Positions 22,403 to 32,845 of a DNA stretch of 64,000 nucleotides are shown here, one piece after another. Position 1 is the first letter of the stretch. Each line of letters opens with the position of its first letter. The notes under the pieces were generated by a model. It was given only the letters and a program-made list of their open reading frames with translations, was not told where the DNA came from and ran no database searches. Where the stretch lies: assembly GCF_036898095.1 (NCBI RefSeq), contig NC_090768.1, forward strand, positions 48,111,734-48,175,733, read 5' to 3'. The DNA is from Palaemon carinicauda (Eukaryota; Arthropoda; Malacostraca; Decapoda; Palaemonidae). The translations under genes and the position numbers were made by a program.

Positions 22403-24609
22403 AAAGTTAGGGCGTTCTGAATGTTTGAGAAAGCGTACACAACACGTGTTTGAACTATCTGAGACAGAACCGGATTGGGTATCGGGTGAGGATGTAGTCT
22501 CAACTCTCGCAGGAGAGGGTACCAATTGCTCTTGGGCCAGTTGGGTGCGACCAAGGCTACTCGTCCCTTGAAGGATCTCAGTTTGTCTAGGACTTTCAGT
22601 AAAAGATTCACCGGGGGAAAGAGATAAATCCTTTCCCAGATGTCCCAATTCTGTGATATGGCGTCTGTGGCGTAGGCCTGAGGGTCTAGATTGGGAGCCA
22701 CATATAAACTCAATTTGTGGTTGGACTCCGTGGCGAAGAGGTCCACTTGGAGACCCGGAACCCGAGAGAGAATCCACCGGAATGACTTTAGATCGAGTGA
22801 CCATTCCGATTCTAGAGGGGAGGTCCGGGACCAGGCGTCTGCAACTACGTTCCGGACTCCCGCCAGGTGGACAGCTGAAAGATGCCAACGGTTCGAGGCT
22901 GCTAGGGAGAATATGGCTACTAGAACATGGTTCAGAGGCCCTGATTTTGATCCGCCTCTGTTGAGGCAGCGGACCACCACTTCGCTGTCGAGAACTAGAC
23001 GAAGGTGTTGTCTCTTGGATGGAGCAAGACGTTTCAGGGTTAGAAGAACTGCCATGGCCTCCAGCACATTGATGTGAAATTGGTGGAATAAGGGAGACCA
23101 AAGACCTTGAACTTTCCTGAGCTGAGAATAGCCTCCCCAACCTGATAGGGATGCGTCCGTGTGAATGATTAACTTCGGAGGCGGAAATCGAAGGGGAACT
23201 GACTTTGACAGATTGTTGGCCCTTGTCCAAGGTAGAAGTCTTTCCCGGAGAATGGGAGGAAGGCGGACTTTCCTGTCCCGGAGCTTCCGGTTCGCCCTCG
23301 AACGCCAGACACGATTGATATCTTTCAATTTTGCTTTCAGAAGTAGATCCGTCACTGAAGCAAATTGAAGGGACCCTAGGATCCTCTCTTGGAGTCGTCT
23401 GGAACTTACTTTGTCTTTGAGAAAGCGTTTGGTGTTCATTGCAATCTCTAACCTCTTGGGTTTGGGAAGACACAGTGTGAGAGATATAAGATCCCATTGC
23501 AGGCCGAGCCATTGGAACTTTGATTTCGGAAGAAGACGGGACTTCTTGAAGTTGATCTGGAAGCCTAGAGATTGAAGGTATTGGATGACTTTGTGAGTGG
23601 CTTTTAGGCAATTTTGGGAGGTGTCTGACCAAATGAGCCAGTCGTCCAGGTAGGCTACTACTTGAATCCCTTGATTTCTGAGTTCCTGAACAGCAACTTC
23701 TGCTAACTTTGTGAAGATCCTTGGGGCGATGTTGAGCCCGAAAGGCATCACCTTGAAGGAGTAATTTTTGTTTCCTAGGCGGAAGCCTAGATACGGACGG
23801 AAGTGTCTCGCTATCGGAACGTGATAATAGGCGTCTGTAAGATCGATAGAGGTGGTGACGGCCCCACGGGGAAGTAAGGTCCGCACCTGCGAGACGGTAA
23901 GCATTCGAAACTTGTCGCATTGAATGGACAAGTTGAGAAGGGATAGGTCTAGAATCACTCTTCTCTTGTCCGAATCCTTCTTCGGGACACTGAACAGCCG
24001 ACCCTGAAACTTCAGGTGTTTCGTTTCTTGTATGGCGTTCTTTTGTAACAGGTCCTGGACAAATTCGACTAGGTCCGGAGTGGAATGCTGATGAAATCTG
24101 TTCGGTGAAGGAGGTCCTTGAATCCAACTCCACCCCAGTCCCTTGGAGATGATACTGAAAGCCCAGGGACTGAACCTCCATTTGTCGCGGAAGGCATAAA
24201 GCCTCCCCCCTACCCGCTGCACCTCAGTATTGGCTTGAGGAGTTGCCTCCACGTCCGCCTCGGAAGTTCTTTCCCTTGCGAAAGAATCTACCTCTACCTC
24301 TGTTCTGGTATGAACCACGGTGGTAGCCTCTACCTCTGTTATAACCCTGGGAAGAGCCCTGAGCCTCATAAGATTGGTTAAAGGCTGGAGAGGTGGTGGA
24401 GGCACCGGGAAGCTGGCTCTTAGGGAGCAGAACGGTGACGTAGTCGTCCGAGGAAGGAGCCTGAGAGGTGGAAGGCTGTGCAGGAACAGCAGGAGATGGA
24501 GGGAGAGGCTGCCGGAAAACGGACGAGCTACTCTGCTGTTGCCGGAACTGAGTGGAGGTATACGGGCGGAGCTTCTTCCTACCCCGGGCTTGGTAACTTG
24601 CGGGATCAT
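22390..24609 (-). CDS. D2 reverse transcriptase-RNase H-MT-like polyprotein
   Basis: The RT region has the LDLSLLNLSIQCDKFRM block, TSIDLTDAYYHVPI (first catalytic Asp), VMPFGLNIAPRIFTKL and YLDDWLIWS (catalytic DD). RNase H follows with HTDASLSGWGG, NVLEAMAVLLTL and LVLDSEVVVR (Asp/Glu/Asp). The C-terminal MT-like stretch has LQVDLFATESNHKL, IYLFPPVNLLLKVLDKL and APNWPKSNWYPLL, the region related to phage-type adenine methyltransferases in DIRS1 elements. It overlaps the gag 3' end by about 390 bp in the +1 frame, so the N-terminal boundary of the mature product is unknown. Confidence 0.88.
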   Translation of the reverse strand: MIPQVTKPGVGRSSARIPPLSSGNSRVARPFSGSLSLHLLLFLHSLPPLRLLPRTTTSPFCSLRASFPVPPPPLQPLTNLMRLRALPRVITEVEATTVVHTRTEVEVDSFARERTSEADVEATPQANTEVQRVGGRLYAFRDKWRFSPWAFSIISKGLGWSWIQGPPSPNRFHQHSTPDLVEFVQDLLQKNAIQETKHLKFQGRLFSVPKKDSDKRRVILDLSLLNLSIQCDKFRMLTVSQVRTLLPRGAVTTSIDLTDAYYHVPIARHFRPYLGFRLGNKNYSFKVMPFGLNIAPRIFTKLAEVAVQELRNQGIQVVAYLDDWLIWSDTSQNCLKATHKVIQYLQSLGFQINFKKSRLLPKSKFQWLGLQWDLISLTLCLPKPKRLEIAMNTKRFLKDKVSSRRLQERILGSLQFASVTDLLLKAKLKDINRVWRSRANRKLRDRKVRLPPILRERLLPWTRANNLSKSVPLRFPPPKLIIHTDASLSGWGGYSQLRKVQGLWSPLFHQFHINVLEAMAVLLTLKRLAPSKRQHLRLVLDSEVVVRCLNRGGSKSGPLNHVLVAIFSLAASNRWHLSAVHLAGVRNVVADAWSRTSPLESEWSLDLKSFRWILSRVPGLQVDLFATESNHKLSLYVAPNLDPQAYATDAISQNWDIWERIYLFPPVNLLLKVLDKLRSFKGRVALVAPNWPKSNWYPLLRELRLHPHPIPNPVLSQIVQTRVVYAFSNIQNALTLWTS

Positions 24610-26302
24610 ATTTCCGCTTAGGAGTCAAACCCAAACGGGATTTAAGGCTCTGATTAACTCTAGTAGCCTCCGTCAAGACTTCCTCCACAAGATCCTCAGG
24701 GAAAAGATTTGGACCCCAACAAGAGGACCGGATAAGTTTATTCGGCTCGTGCCTAATAGTCGCCTCAGCCAGGACGTGTTTGCGGCACCTACGTTTAGCA
24801 AGAGCAAAGTCATATAAGTCAAAATATAACGACTGCAAAGTAGCCTTATTGAGAGACTTAAAGATACTCTCAGTATCATAAGTTAAGGCTATCAACTCCG
24901 TAGAAGTGGCCAAGTTCAAAGTTCGACCAACACGTAGGCGGGAATCATACTCCTGTTTAATAAGGGATTCCGGGAGACGGGGAAGCCGTTCACTAAAAAT
25001 TACTGACACACAGTCCGCTGTTAGCTTGCCAGAAGAAAAGGTGGTATGGACATTGTCCCAACACTCATTATCTGAAGGAAGAAGGAGGGAGATCGGATCT
25101 ACCTCTCGGATGGGAGGCAAGGGCTTCTCCTCCAGAGCGTATTGAAAAGCAAGCTCTGCAATCTTAGTGACGCATGGAGTCACGGTATTCTTGTCCATTA
25201 GGAACATTGTGAAAGAACTTTTATGAGGCGTCAACATGGTATTGGTGCAACCTATATCATTTAGAAACCTAGCCCAAACAGATTGGGCTTGTTCCTTTGA
25301 GAAAATGACGGTCTCTTTGGGGACCTTATCCAGCCGAACCAGAGCTTCCTCGGTAAGCCTGGCATAACCATGAAATGGAAATGCGAGACCAGGAGGAAAG
25401 AATTCAAAATCCTCTAGTGGACGAGTACCAAGACCTTCCAACGTTAACATCCCGTCTGAGAATGGGGAATGAAGAGCCATGCGCCAAGGGTTATTCTTGG
25501 TAAACGGCGGAAGCTTAGAGGCATCCGGGATGAGAGAGCTTTGAACTCGCTCCGGAGCACCATGCTCTAATGCCCCAAGTCTCTGACCAATGTTAGAGAA
25601 CATCGTGTCCATCTTGGCCTGCATTTCTGACACAATCTTAGATTGCATCTCCGACACAATGCGAAGCATGGCTGATTCGGAAAGGCCCGGGTTAGAAGCA
25701 GAAGTGGCGGATTGTACTCCCGGGTGGTGAGACTTAGAGGAGGAGCCGGAAGCCTTAGATGACGGGTTTGTATTTGATTTAGAACTATGGGAAGCCTTGT
25801 GGGGCTTACGAGCTTTTGGCAAAGTTCTAAATTTAGACTTATCTTTGGGGGGAACCGGGTGTGATCGGTGAGACGAATCGCGGTCCCCAGAAAAACCATG
25901 GAAAGAAGAGAGATCAGATGAAGAAGAAAGAGCGGGGCTGAGGATAGGAATCTCAGCGCCGGTAACACCTGCCTCACTTACCACCCTACCTGCATCCGGA
26001 TCATCCAACAACATAGGTTCCACATCCAAGTTCAAGGAGGCAACATTGTCTTCCAGATCTCCGGGGGCATCCAACGGATCTTGTTCCTGGTCGATGAATC
26101 CCGAAATAGTGGCATCAATGTCGGCAATGATGGGTGCCGCAACATGCCTAGCCACAGCGGCTGAAGACTTGGCATTAGGGTAGATCATAGCACAGTAGTC
26201 TTCAGAGAGGACGTAAGGCTGCTTTGATTTCACGTTTCGGGCAAATCCCCCAACCCACACTTTCAGTGTGGCCCGAGCCGCAGTCTTCTGCTCCGGGGAT
26301 GC
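24224..26302 (-). CDS. D2 Gag, main exon
   Basis: About 692 codons from a predicted splice acceptor (TTATTTCAG before 26302) to a TGA at 24224-24226. No ATG lies near its 5' end; the first candidate in frame is GTG at 26260, which argues for translation from the upstream exon at 26438-26608. The middle contains a Ser-rich linker and a conserved block (GALEHGAPERVQSS, NNPWRMALHSPFSDGML). The C-terminus is RG/YRG-rich (YHRGSYQNRGRGRF), suiting RNA binding. The RT ORF starts within its last 400 bp in the +1 frame. Confidence 0.82.
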   Translation of the reverse strand, partial: ASPEQKTAARATLKVWVGGFARNVKSKQPYVLSEDYCAMIYPNAKSSAAVARHVAAPIIADIDATISGFIDQEQDPLDAPGDLEDNVASLNLDVEPMLLDDPDAGRVVSEAGVTGAEIPILSPALSSSSDLSSFHGFSGDRDSSHRSHPVPPKDKSKFRTLPKARKPHKASHSSKSNTNPSSKASGSSSKSHHPGVQSATSASNPGLSESAMLRIVSEMQSKIVSEMQAKMDTMFSNIGQRLGALEHGAPERVQSSLIPDASKLPPFTKNNPWRMALHSPFSDGMLTLEGLGTRPLEDFEFFPPGLAFPFHGYARLTEEALVRLDKVPKETVIFSKEQAQSVWARFLNDIGCTNTMLTPHKSSFTMFLMDKNTVTPCVTKIAELAFQYALEEKPLPPIREVDPISLLLPSDNECWDNVHTTFSSGKLTADCVSVIFSERLPRLPESLIKQEYDSRLRVGRTLNLATSTELIALTYDTESIFKSLNKATLQSLYFDLYDFALAKRRCRKHVLAEATIRHEPNKLIRSSCWGPNLFPEDLVEEVLTEATRVNQSLKSRLGLTPKRKYDPASYQARGRKKLRPYTSTQFRQQQSSSSVFRQPLPPSPAVPAQPSTSQAPSSDDYVTVLLPKSQLPGASTTSPAFNQSYEAQGSSQGYNRGRGYHRGSYQNRGRGRFFRKGKNFRGGRGGNSSSQY

Positions 26303-26437
26303 CTGAAATAATAGTGGGAATTACAGAAAGGAAGATTCCCGGAGGTCTTTCAAGACCATAGAAATCTTACTAAATAGTGTATGTATACCAAATAAAGGTA
26401 AAATAATTAGAAAGACAACATAGCCAACGGGACTCAC

Positions 26438-26608
26438 CGAATCAGATCCAAGGGTGGTGATGAGGTCAAAACAGACCATACAATTATCAGGGTGCCAGAC
26501 TACGATGTCTTCCAGCTGAACTCTGCAGAGGGCGTGAGACCTACACACAGTATGGCCACAAGGCTGGTGAAGAACAGCCGCACAGGCCGTCGTCTGACAA
26601 TGCACCAT
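26438..26608 (-). CDS. D2 Gag, first coding exon with Cys/His head
   Basis: ATG at 26608 opens 57 codons ending at a consensus donor (GTGAGT at 26437-26432). It encodes a dense Cys/His motif: C4, C9, H14, C17, H19, C22, H25, C28, H39, C43, C46 (core HQPCGHTVCRSHALC), probably zinc-binding like the Cys-rich head of family-1 Gag. Splicing out the 135 nt intron (26303-26437) joins it in phase 0 to the main exon. Unspliced reading hits a stop at 26321. A second acceptor-like TTTTTATAG lies directly before the ATG, hinting at a further 5' exon. Confidence 0.72.
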
Positions 26609-27892
26609 CTATAAAAAGAATAGTATATGAGAAACTGTAATTCTCTTAAGTAGGGGCGGGTCCGGAGGACCTGGGACTAAACATAAGTCTAACTTAAGAC
26701 TAGAGCTTAACTGTAATACTCTTAAGTAGGGGCAGGTCCGGAGGACCCGGGCCTAAACATAAGTCTAACTTAAGACTAGAGTATAACTATCCATTCCGGT
26801 CGAGCCGGGATCATAAAGAAGGATGCAACAAAGAATTAACACACATGGTGTCTGATTTCCCGGAGCGAGGTTAAGCCCCGGACCGGGATATAAAAGTACA
26901 TCCATAAACTAATACATATAGGAACTCCGGGATAGTGATCTGTCATATAAAATCATAGTAACTGTTATAAATTAAGAGGGGGGCGGAACCGTAGATAAGA
27001 ACCACCAACAGAACCCGGAGGGTTTCGTATAACATAATAAAAGTGTGATAGGTGAATATAAAATAGGGTGCACCGGGATCCTACTCTGTTGACCGGTGAC
27101 CAACCAGTCTAGACAGAGACGAAACCGCCGGGACACCCGGAGAGAGGACAAAGTCCATAAACACTGAACTACCCCCTCTGAAAGAAGGGAAGGCAACGGT
27201 CCCCTAGGGGAGGGGGGAGAGAAGCCTAGCCACCAACCTAGCGAGAGGGGGAGCTTGGGGGAGGATCACGTGATACGGAGCAGCAGGCTACCAACTGACG
27301 ATCCCCAAACACTACCAAAACAGATCATACGGAGTAATAAGCACAAATATTCATTATAAAAGTAATAGCGTTGAAAAATATATAAATATACACATAAAAA
27401 ATTAGGGCAAGGCATGCGAAATAATGAATAAATCCCGAAGGACAACAACCTGATGGCTTATATAATAAAAATTGCCGCCCAGTTACGAAGGTCGGCAAGC
27501 CATCTACGATACGTAATCTGATATCGGCCCTAAATATGAACCACAAGGGTTCTAAACGCTAAATAATGAATATCCACAATAAAACATATAAAAATTTAAA
27601 CTAATAATAAAAATAATACACTTAGTAACACCGCGAGTGAAACTAAAAGCTCTCAAAACAGGAGTACCAACCGTAAGCGGAATCGAGCAAGACCGAGATG
27701 ATCGAAGAGAATAAACTCTTATAACTTAAATATTAAACGATCTAGATTGCTCAAAACACAGCAAAACATAGCTTGGTACTTAACTTAGACGGTGTCTCCT
27801 GGGAAACCGATGTAGAAGCCATAATCCACGAAAAATAAGGCAAAAACACAAGAGCACAAACTAGCGGGTTACCACACAGGCGTGCTAAAAAG
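26609..27892 (-). other. D2 5' leader with a 76 bp tandem duplication
   Basis: 1.28 kb between the 5' ITR and the gag start, with no convincing coding frame. 26635-26710 and 26711-26787 are near-identical direct repeats (TCTTAAGTAGGGGC, AACATAAGTCTAACTTAAG). The promoter has not been located and may lie in the ITR. Confidence 0.6.
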
Positions 27893-28160
27893 GAGTTGGG
27901 TTCTGAGCGGATGCAGAGTTGGTGGTGCCGAGTGAGGTTGAACGGCTCTCCTCTATTGGGGTCTTTGTCGTGGATGAATCTAAATAGTGCGGGACCTCTG
28001 GATTATACGCCCAATTCCATACCGACACCAATAGGTGAGCGAGCTAGTTAACCTAGCACTCCTTTACATTTTTTCTCTGGTATATTTAGCAGTAAATTAC
28101 CTAAGAATAAGTGCTAATAGGAGCTTATTCACTGGCCGGCACAGGTTCAAGCCCAGAAAA
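27893..28160. repeat. D2 5' inverted terminal repeat
   Basis: Pairs with 20671-20970. It begins AAGGAGTTGGGTTCTGAGCG and ends at the element tip CAGGTTCAAGCCCAGAAAA. It abuts ecd intron sequence (TGAACGACTGTAAG). Confidence 0.92.
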
Positions 28161-28397
28161 TGAACGACTGTAAGATTCTCAAAGGTAAATTTGCAATAAA
28201 AAAAATCGCAATTATAATTTTAAATCAATATGCAAAGCTAATGTCCCCCAAGAAGCCATTGTGTTTGAGAGACTTGTAACTAAATTACATCTATTTACAT
28301 TACATTTGAACTATCTACTGCTAGCTCAAACCTTTAAGAATAAAGTACAATACGAGTATTAACTAGAATAACAATACTGTACTTTCACTTGTCTTAC

Positions 28398-28515
28398 CTG
28401 CATACTAAGCCAGGAAAATCTTGTGTGAGGTTCATTAAAAGAAAAACAATGAACCATTCATCTTCCAAGTAATCCCCCACAACAGTTACACCACTAATGT
28501 GAGGGCCAAGTGCAT
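28398..28515 (-). CDS. ecd: ecd (ecdysoneless/SGT1) second coding exon
   Basis: A 118 bp exon flanked on the minus strand by acceptor TTTATTGCAG and donor GTAAGACAAG. With the G carried over from the previous exon it reads DALGPHISGVTVVGDYLEDE followed by WFIVFLLMNLTQDFPGLVCR. The EDEWFIV core and following TxxFPxLV are hallmark residues of Ecdysoneless (ECD), known for roles in pre-mRNA splicing, cell-cycle progression and, in Drosophila, ecdysteroid production. The exon ends in phase 2. The expected next exon (DGEFLLIEA-type sequence) was not found in the window, so the following intron is probably very long. Confidence 0.87.
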
Positions 28516-28947
28516 CTGCAATAAAGGAATAATATATTTCATTACTGTACTTCTATTTTAATTATATCCAAAAATGTTTTAATTACTGCTGCTAATAGTA
28601 TTGGTCTTTAGTCATTCTCTCCAAAATAACATCAATATTCAAATTTTTCTTTTAAATTTAATACATTCAAAATTGATTTCTTAAATCCAAAATAAAACAA
28701 ATATTTATAATTACTAGAAAAATCTAATATTTTCAAATTCATTTCTTAATTTTTACCATTGAAACCTCTTTATTTCATTTAATTGTCTGTATCAAGTATG
28801 TAATTGATTGCCTAAATAGCCTTAAGCTTGAGCGTTAGGTGCTAATCTTCCACTAATGTTATGTTTTTCATTAAGGGAAAACTATTTTATATCATTGCAG
28901 GTGGTGAGAGGAAAGATTCCTTTTCACAAGAATAAAAAATGACTAAT
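28516..28947 (-). other. ecd intron sequence
   Basis: AT-rich intron between the ecd exon and the D3 retrotransposon; no other feature seen. Confidence 0.6.
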
Positions 28948-29205
28948 TTGAAAGTAATTTGTATTTTTCCTAACGATACAAACCTTGAGCTCTTTGATAG
29001 GGATCTACTTTTGGCGAAGCTGAAAGACTAGTCATATGACTTTTAGCTACCTCGTTCACACACACCGGTGTTATTTCATCATTTTCTATTGCAGGCAGGT
29101 GATGGGGGGCTAAATTTAAATAAAGAAAACAAGGTTTGTATCATTATGAAAAATACAAATTACTTTCAAATTTGTCATTTGTTCCGACACTGAATATAAA
29201 CCTTT
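28948..29205. repeat. D3 3' ITR and ICR
   Basis: The outer tip at 28948 (AAAGTAATTTGTATTTTTCC) is matched by its complement at 29131-29170 (TTTGTATCATTATGAAAAAT), followed by the complement of the lost 5' tip (TTTGTCATTTGTTCCGAC). A G-rich block GATGGGGGGC lies just outside the ICR at 29101-29110. Confidence 0.78.
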
Positions 29206-29829
29206 TCGCTCTTTAATATGGATGACTCACCCTCTAGGAAGGTGGAAGTCCGAACCAACTGGCAGGTTTTTGACCCGAGGTTTTCCCGTATATGCTTCGG
29301 ACGTAACAGGTAAGAACTCTGACACCTCGCTAAACTCCGTACAACACACTATTAGCGACCTGAGTAATCTGTGCGATTGTTTGATACTAGCAGTGTGACT
29401 GGTCTAGGTAAGAATCCTCAGAAACGTAGGAATCTTTGAATCAACCCTAGACGTTACCCAATCCTACTTTGCAAGGGAATATGGGGAAGAAACAAGTATT
29501 GCTTCTATATTAGGTTACACACGGGAAATGGCTTTACTTACAGACAGATGGGGCCAGCTTGCAGAGGACTGTAAGTACTGCTCCCCGAGAGAGGGGAAGA
29601 TGAAAGAAAGAAAGAGCCAGTCATTCTTAACATTCATCCCAGACTTATCTCAGGTAACCTCTTCCCTCAACCATCTGCTATTGTCCATCAAAGAGCCCAA
29701 GGTATCTAAACCACTTGATGTACAGCCACTATAGGGCCAATGGAGAACATCTCCATATTGCTGTGGGTCACATCTTGCTGATAGTGGGCAGTAAAGGTTG
29801 CCTAACGCTTCCACATGCCCGTTTGTAAG

Positions 29830-31600
29830 ACCTACGTCAGAGACTTAGTTCTTCTTGAACGCTAGGGACGTGCTGAATCCCCTAACGTTATGAGTTCTGG
29901 GTCGTCTTGTTTGTGGAGAAGGATCAGGATTCAATGCTAGGTCTTTACAAATTCAAGCAGAGATGGTGTTCTTGGTGATCCTCCTCTTGACCTTCCCCGT
30001 GCTGACAAAGGCTGAAACTCAGGGATAAGCTGTTGCTGTTCTCTTGAGATAGTACCTCAAACTCCTCACTGAACAAAGTAGCAGTTGATCTGGATCATTG
30101 GTTATATTTCGAAGATTCCCAATCCGGAAGGGCCCAAATCTAAAGGATCCGCTACTCCTGGATTTTCAGCGTTAGCAATAAACTCAGGGACAAAGCCGAG
30201 TATTACCTTACCGCAATCCATTGAATGGGAGATGTCGTATGAAAGACCATGAAGTTCGCTAACTTAATTAGCCAAAACCAGGAAGTTTGCTAACTCTATT
30301 GGCTGAAACCAATGCAGGTAGGAAAATTGCCTTTTAAGTAAGGTGGCAATCTGATGCCTGGCGTAATGATTCGCAAGGAGCAGCCTTCAGAGACCGAAAG
30401 ATGTGAATCATGTTCCCTGGAGGAGGTCTAACTTCCACAGGGGGTAGGTAAGCTCAAAACTCTGTATGAGGAGAACAACTTCAACGAAGAGGAAATATTA
30501 ACTCCTTTCAGCCTAAAGGTAAGGCTCAAGGCTGAGTGGTAGCCTTCCATCGATGAGACCAAGAGGGGTTTTTCTTCATAAAGGTATACAAGGAACTCCA
30601 CTACTGCTGGAATAGTGGCATCAAAGGGAGAGAAACCCCTTCCATGAAACCAACCGCGGAAGAATCCACTTGGCCTGGTAAACTGAAGCCAAAGATCTGC
30701 AAAGGTATTCAGACATCTTTTTTTGCAACTCTGAGGCGAGGAGATGCTGGATGTCTCCAGGCGTAAAGTTGTAGGGATACTGCAGCTTTGTGGAAGATGC
30801 TCATATATGGCTGTCTGAGTAAATCGTGCCGTGGAGGGAGTTCTCTCAGGATCTCCATCAGGAACTGAAGAAGGTCCGGGAATCATTCGGCATGATGCCA
30901 TAGCAGAGCTGTGAGAGTTTTTGACAGGTTCTAAGATGATCTGGTCTTGTTAAGTACTCTTCTCATCAGACAGAAGGGGGAAAAGGCATAAACGACAATG
31001 TTGTCCCACCGTTGTTGGAATGCATCTTGCCAGAGCCTGAATATGCAGGACTAGGGAGCAGTAGAGCGGGAGCCCGTTGTTCAGGGACTTGGCGAACTGG
31101 TCCACAGTTGGGGAACCATTCAAATTTAGGATTTTTCGGCTGTTAAATAATTCAAAGATCACTCGGAGCCCACTATGAGATGCTCTGCTCAGATTGTCCG
31201 CGAGCACATGAAGTGGGCTGATAGGGACACTGAGTTGTCTTCTGCCCATCTTAGCATCTCCACTGCTAGATGACAAAGGGGCTGTGAAAAAGTACTGCCA
31301 TGCTTGTTTACGCCAACACCGTGGTGTTGTCGCTCATCAGTTCCTAGTGACTCGCTAGGAACTGATGGAACTGCTGAAGGGCTAGAAAAGCTGCCCTCAT
31401 CTCTCAGAGATTTATATGCTGGTAACCTTCGGACTTTGACCAGAGCACAGAGACCGTTTGGTGCATGTGGGGCCCCCACCCTACTTTTCACGCATCTGAA
31501 AAGAGCATCAATTCCAGGGAGGAATGAGAAGGTCGACCCCTCGGCAGAGATTCTCGTCTGCCACCCACCACCTCAGGTCCATCCGCTGTTCGGGTCCCAT
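29830..31600 (-). pseudogene. D3 RNase H, MT-like and YR remnants
   Basis: Read on the minus strand, 31500-30950 has broken RNase H/MT-like homology (a CHLAVEMLRWAEDNSVSLSA block, VYAFSPFCLMRRVL where intact copies have YAFPPF). 30901-30428 holds the YR N-terminal part (AVVEFLVYLYEEKPL, EGYHSALSLTFRLKG). Near 29830-29910 the catalytic HxxR region survives as THNVRGFSTSLAFKKN. Stops and shifts separate all blocks. No function is expected. Confidence 0.75.
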
Positions 31601-31740
31601 GAGGTGTATTTAGGGAGTCCTCAAACTGAACCCACCTGGATTTTAGCCACCACTGAAGAGATAGAATCCAGAGGAGGCTGTTGAGAACTAGACGGACCAG
31701 GGATGACAGGTGATCTAGGAGACGTAACCACCACTGGCAT

Positions 31741-32260
31741 GAGTTTGATTGATTGATTAGGCGTTATCTGGCATCCTGACATCTAAGGTCATTAACGCCC
31801 ATATTATTTGCTATAAATAAAAAAATAAAATAAATAGTAATTCAATTTAAAACATTAAAAGCAAAACGTCCTTATAACAGTTAGATAGCTTTCAGAAGAC
31901 CTGCTATCTCTTAAATATATAACTGGTTGTTGAATCACTTAAAAACTTAGCTAAATGACCATTGGGGTTATGTTGCTCGTCTTTTAAAAGTTTAAAGATT
32001 GCTCATGAATGGAAGAGGCAAAGGACAGTGACAATGTCCTGGCAGGCCAATGCCCGAGAGACTAACCATATACTGTATACATATGATTAGTGCTCGAACC
32101 CCCTATCCACCCAGCTAGGACCAAGGAGGGCCAGGCAAGGGTTGCTGATGACTCAGCAGGTAGACCTATAAGCTCCCCAAAACCCACCATCCTTAACGGT
32201 TGCAGACGCTAGAAGAAACTCTTGAGCTTGAACGGATCTTGAACCAAAGAGAAGTAGATT
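31741..32260. repeat. Dispersed decapod-type repeat, SINE-like
   Basis: Starts TTGATTGATTGATTAGGCGT, contains TCTGGCATCCTGACATCTAA, and further on GACTCAGCAGGTAGACCTAT and a GGTTCGAGCAC block on the minus strand that loosely resembles a tRNA B box. I recall similar sequence as common in decapod DNA, but could not search. Its start resembles the centre of the inverted repeat at 6969-7219. Confidence 0.45.
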
Positions 32261-32606
32261 GCTGGATAGGGACTTTTTCATTAATCCTGTGTAGGTCACA
32301 GTGATCAGGTAAAATGTGAGGATTTTTTATTCATTGAGCAAAGCTTCGACTTTTTATGCTGTAAACAGTACTGTAATGTAATTTCAAAACAATTTTAAGT
32401 ACCAACAAAGGCTGCTTTTTTCTGGAGATAAGAGTCACTTACTAAAAAGTTTCAGTTTCTACTGTTCACTAGTCACTAGTAACAAATAAATTCCCTAGTA
32501 TAATCAACGAAGAATATATAATTCTTCTAACTATACATCAATGGTTTGTGACAAATTGCAATTCTACTAAAGATTTTCTTTTTCTATTGAGTGTCATAAC
32601 ACTAAC
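32261..32606 (-). other. ecd intron sequence
   Basis: AT-rich intron directly downstream of the first ecd coding exon; no other feature seen. Confidence 0.6.
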
Positions 32607-32845
32607 CTGTAGGTTCATTACCAGATGAGCGCTGACCCACTTTTAAGATGAATGATTGCTTATTCCAAATGTACTGATGAGTATACTGGGCAACATGAGC
32701 TTGAAACTTGGAAATTAATTCTTCAAGCTGTTCTTCCTCTACAATTGGAGTCCCATCTTCATGATGGGGAAATAACCAGTATCTTATGGTTTCTTCTTCT
32801 TCTATGGCCATTTTACTACCAAATAGACTGCAAGCCATTTTGAAC
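32607..32845 (-). CDS. ecd: ecd (ecdysoneless/SGT1) first coding exon
   Basis: Acceptor TTTTTATTTTCAG precedes 32845, and the ATG lies at 32838-32836. The exon codes 77 residues (starts MACSLFGSKMAIEEEETIRY) and ends one base into codon 78 at a GTTAGT donor. It contains EETIRYWLFPHHED and QYTHQYIWNKQSFILKV, matching the ECD N-terminus, where a short beta-strand is followed by an acidic linker and a YIWxxxxFxL motif. It joins in phase (G|AT) to the exon at 28398-28515. Because an acceptor lies 7 bp before the ATG, the 5' UTR is spliced and its first exon lies upstream, not identified here. An ATG ten codons in (MAIEEEETIRY) is an alternative start. Confidence 0.85.

Larger units (their letters stand above)
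20671..28160 (-). mobile_element. D2: DIRS1-like retrotransposon, family 2
   Basis: A 7.5 kb minus-strand element with long ITRs (20671-20970 and 27893-28160), an ICR, and Gag, RT-RH-MT-like and YR frames, all open. ITRs and proteins differ strongly from family 1, but the order and frame relations are the same (RT +1 to Gag, YR back in the Gag frame). The two ITRs are nearly identical by eye, so the insertion is fairly young. It lies 238 bp from an ecd exon, inside ecd and in the same orientation. It could be a competent copy if the gag intron is spliced. Confidence 0.93.
28948..31735 (-). mobile_element. D3: 5'-truncated DIRS1-like element, family 3
   Basis: A decayed minus-strand element inside the ecd intron. 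It keeps its 3' ITR and ICR (28948-29205), YR remnants and RNase H/MT-like remnants, then breaks off near 31735; Gag and most of RT are absent. The ITR tip (TTTGTATTTTTCCTAACGAT) is unlike families 1 and 2 but matches D4a and D5. Sense orientation relative to ecd. Confidence 0.8.

Noticed and set aside
22005..23368. Several plus-strand frames of 65-128 codons inside D2
   Set aside because: They are antisense shadows of the YR and RT-RNase H coding frames with no conserved features.
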